This document shows positions 33,761 to 64,000 of a stretch of DNA of 64,000 nt, piece by piece. Below the pieces are notes generated by a model, which was not told where the DNA came from, made no database searches, and saw only the letters and a program-made list of their open reading frames with translations. The position numbers and the translations under genes are program-made. Each line of letters starts with the position of its first letter. Position 1 is the stretch's first letter. The DNA comes from Mesostigma viride (lineage: Eukaryota > Streptophyta > Mesostigmatophyceae > Mesostigmatales > Mesostigmataceae), in contig RPFO01000065.1 in assembly GCA_009746045.1 (NCBI GenBank), positions 3,776,372 through 3,840,371 on the forward strand, written 5' to 3'.

Positions 33761-34700
33761 GGAGCAAACGCTCCTCTACGCAACGCAGCCTGCATGCCGG
33801 CGGCTGCGCTGAGCCCTGAACTGTCAGAATACGTCTGCAGCTCCGGCTGCAGCTTCGCCCTCAGGCCCGGAAGGCAGCGGTGCCACTATAGTCATCAGGG
33901 ACTGGTGGTTGCCCAGCAGCAGGCCCCTCCCGAGCTGGCTCGCCTCGCACTCGGCATCACCTGCGGCCCAAACGCAGCCGCCCGGCCTGCTGACAAACCT
34001 CGCCAATGTGGTGGGCCGAGGTCGACTTTGACGTCAACTCCTATATTATGGCTACTGTCCAGAACCGAAGACCGTCAGCCTTCATATGGACGATGTGTTT
34101 ATTGGCACGCACACCTCGCTTGTTGACCTGTGCACGCACCTCATCTTCCGCCAAAACAGAGGCCATATGCCAAATGACGTAGTACGCTCCAATCTCTTGC
34201 ATGCGTCACTAGCTGCCGACGATCTGCCACGCCTGACTCGCCCCCGGCTTCAGCGCCTCGCCTGGCCTCTGGTCCCTCCTCGGGCGTAACTTCCGAAGCC
34301 GAGAACTGGGCCCCGGCCCCTAGCTCCCACCGCCGCGACGGACACCATCGTTCGCCGGCCCTCCTTAATTAAGGAGGCCTTGGAGCAGCACGTGACTCCC
34401 CTCGCTGCAGATGTGGCAGCCATATGGGCAGCACGCTGGCTGCCGAGCTCCCCACCATCTCCACCGCCACCTCCACCCTCCTTGCCTCCATCTCGATCTA
34501 CCGCCACCCCCGCCACTACCGACGCCATCACCGCCCAGCTCCGTGACATCGACCAGCGCCTCAAGTACAATGCCATCGCCATCGAGTGCGGCCTGCAAAA
34601 CACTGCAGGCCTCACCGCCCAGGCGGTGAAGGAAATCACCGCCAAGCCAGCCCCCGCTGGCCCGCCAGGCGATGCTATAATGTCATTGCGTTCGTGAGCT
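33755..34700 (+). pseudogene. Non-LTR retrotransposon 5' region and ORF1 remnant (copy D)
   Basis: Starts with GAGGAGCAAACGCTCCTCTA, as in copy A. The ORF1 frame is best kept here: LEQHVTPLAADVAAIWAAR, then TTDAITAQLRDIDQRL, and IECGLQNTAGLTAQAVKEIT in 34380-34690, a helical, probably coiled-coil segment. The three copies agree on this order. Confidence 0.68.
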
Positions 34701-34739
34701 GTTACTGACAACTGAAATATCAGGGCTTATCACCGGATA

Positions 34740-35545
34740 CTCAGCTGGGGCTGCGCAACGAAGAAATTTAATCAGGCAGGTGTGGTGTTCAAACCCCTAT
34801 AAACCCGCAGGTCCGGAGGGGGCCGGTGGGGGGTTCGAACCACTTTTGGTGGTTGACATAGAGGTCCTGGCCCACCCCGCCAGTAAACAGCGGGCTTAGC
34901 GGCCTGGGTTAATTATCAGCCGACTGCCGGTGGCGGATCGAGGTAGTGGGCCCATAGGTCGTGGGCACCGCTGCTGCTGCTGCTGCATAGTCTGGCATGA
35001 GGTCGTCGTGCAACCCCCATTTGACCAGTGTCCTTGAGCAGCCAACGCTGCCTGAGAGCCAAAGCCCGTCTCCGCAGCTGCCCTTTCCGCTAGCTAGAGC
35101 GGACCCCAACTGGGAGAGGAGCACCGCGGCCAGTGGAGGGCCGGACTTCTCCCGACTTGGGGAGGCGGCAGCTCTCCATGGCGACCTCGCCCTTGAGCCC
35201 AAACAGAGGTAGGAATTCGGCATTCAGAGCATGCATGCGATTCGGCAATTGAGGGAGCGGGCCATCTCGCCAGGGTTAATATTGTAGTTCGATCCGGACG
35301 ATGAGGCGGGTGCATGCCGGCCGTGCGCTTGACCCGGTCGGTATTATCGCGTGAATTCCTCCACTGCTTGCTGCGCTGCTCCAGTTAATTTTCCCTTGAT
35401 GGCGGGGGTGGTTGAGGTGGTGTGTTTTTTTAGCATGGTGGCCGCCCAGTTTTGGGCCGTGAGATCGACGGCATTGCCGGCTGCAGAGCCAGCAGCAGGT
35501 GCTGGCTTTTCAGCAATGTCTTGGCATTCCATTCAATAATAACAA
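34740..35545 (-). pseudogene. ORF1 fragment on the minus strand (copy E)
   Basis: Frame 35532-35344 reads QDIAEKPAPAAGSAAGNAVD and AQNWAATMLKK, like the AVKEITAKPAPAG segment in copy D. Near 34905-34830 the same strand reads GQDLYVNHQKWFEP, the ORF1 C-terminal signature. The middle is degraded. Confidence 0.55.
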
Positions 35546-35589
35546 TGGATCTTCAATAATTTTCAATAGCTGATATTCAATAATAATAA

Positions 35590-35692
35590 TAAATTAATTA
35601 AAAGCACGTAGACTGCGTCATGTGGGTACCAATAAAGGAACCTTCAAGGTCCCTATACACAACGAGAAGGAGGGAGGGCGCCCTAGCTGATA
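35590..35692 (+). repeat. Dispersed GGGCGCCCTAGCTTCTCTCA family, copy 4 (partial)
   Basis: AATTAATTAAAAGCACGTAG through GAAGGAGGGAGGGCGCCCTA; truncated after CTAGCTGA. Preceded by ATTCAATAATAATAATAAAT microsatellite sequence. Confidence 0.7.
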
Positions 35693-35999
35693 TAAGCAGC
35701 TGATTTATCCTGCACATGATCGAGAAAGATACACATGAACAGCCAGGGTGACGTGCACATTGATTTCCTACTTCAAAAGCAGCTAGCTAAATAGGGCTGA
35801 ATCGCTGTTGTGCTGTTATTATTTAATCAAGAAAGCTTCATCTATCTTGGTTTCTACAATTCGGCACGGGAACAGTGGGGTTGATCACCTGCCAACTTTG
35901 GAACACACGAGTGCCCATCGAAGAGGCGCAGTGGTATAGGCTGGCAAATGGTACACCGGCTAGCTACTAAGAGCCCCTGGTGCGCAAGAAGATGTCAGA

Positions 36000-64000
<28,001 letters not shown>

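Noticed and set aside
34825-34850. GGGTTCGAACCAC as a tRNA B box
   Set aside because: It aligns with the ORF1 C-terminal coding sequence of other retroelement copies, and no cloverleaf forms around it.

Overview
The window is nuclear DNA from a eukaryote, most likely a green alga. Four genes can be rebuilt only by splicing many short exons across GT-AG introns. The large kinase resembles plant ATM, and plant-type telomere heptamers (CCCTAAA) occur inside a tandem repeat. Repeat load and phase-conserved introns fit a large, intron-rich chlorophyte or prasinophyte-type genome; the species cannot be named from this sequence. No operons, prokaryotic genes, CRISPR arrays or viral genes were seen.

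Layout. 0.36-6.0 kb (+): 3' part of an SGNH/GDSL-type hydrolase gene (4 exons). 6.5-10.35 kb (-): a complete 5-exon TLC-domain (TRAM/LAG1/CLN8) membrane protein of 233 residues. 10.4-19.2 kb: no host gene; nested, broken non-LTR retrotransposon pieces (L1-like ORF1 remnants, LINE 3' ends, a SINE-like element, foldback inverted repeats). 19.27-22.1 kb (-): a tail-anchored protein of unknown function. 22.3-25 kb: a heptamer satellite and a MITE-like element. 25.05-28.64 kb (+): a two-exon sialyltransferase-like (GT29) gene. 28.7-36.0 kb: a second retroelement graveyard with RT-tail and ORF1 fragments and an interspersed repeat family. 36.0-64.0 kb (-): the last 26 exons (about 2,045 residues) of an ATM/Tel1 DNA-damage kinase: end of the helical N-terminal region, FAT, PI3K-like kinase and FATC, ending in a stop codon. 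Its introns are packed with minisatellites and mobile-element copies.

The genes do not look functionally linked; each is an ordinary eukaryotic transcription unit. The most unusual theme is at the introns. Several introns contain degenerate extra copies of the exon edge plus splice site of the exon they adjoin (SGNH introns 1 and 2, TLC introns 2 and 3, ATM introns 9 and 13). Eleven of the 25 ATM acceptors are followed directly by GT, so they read AG|GT like donors. In the TLC gene a 35-bp tandem unit joins the end of one exon to a near copy of the start of the next, and a LINE 3' end has inserted beside the junction, duplicating the splice site in its target-site duplication. Together these suggest introns born or remodelled by tandem duplication of AG|GT-containing segments, followed by transposon growth.

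All exon boundaries come from reading frame, GT/AG sites, phase agreement and recalled family patterns; none were checked with transcripts or database searches.
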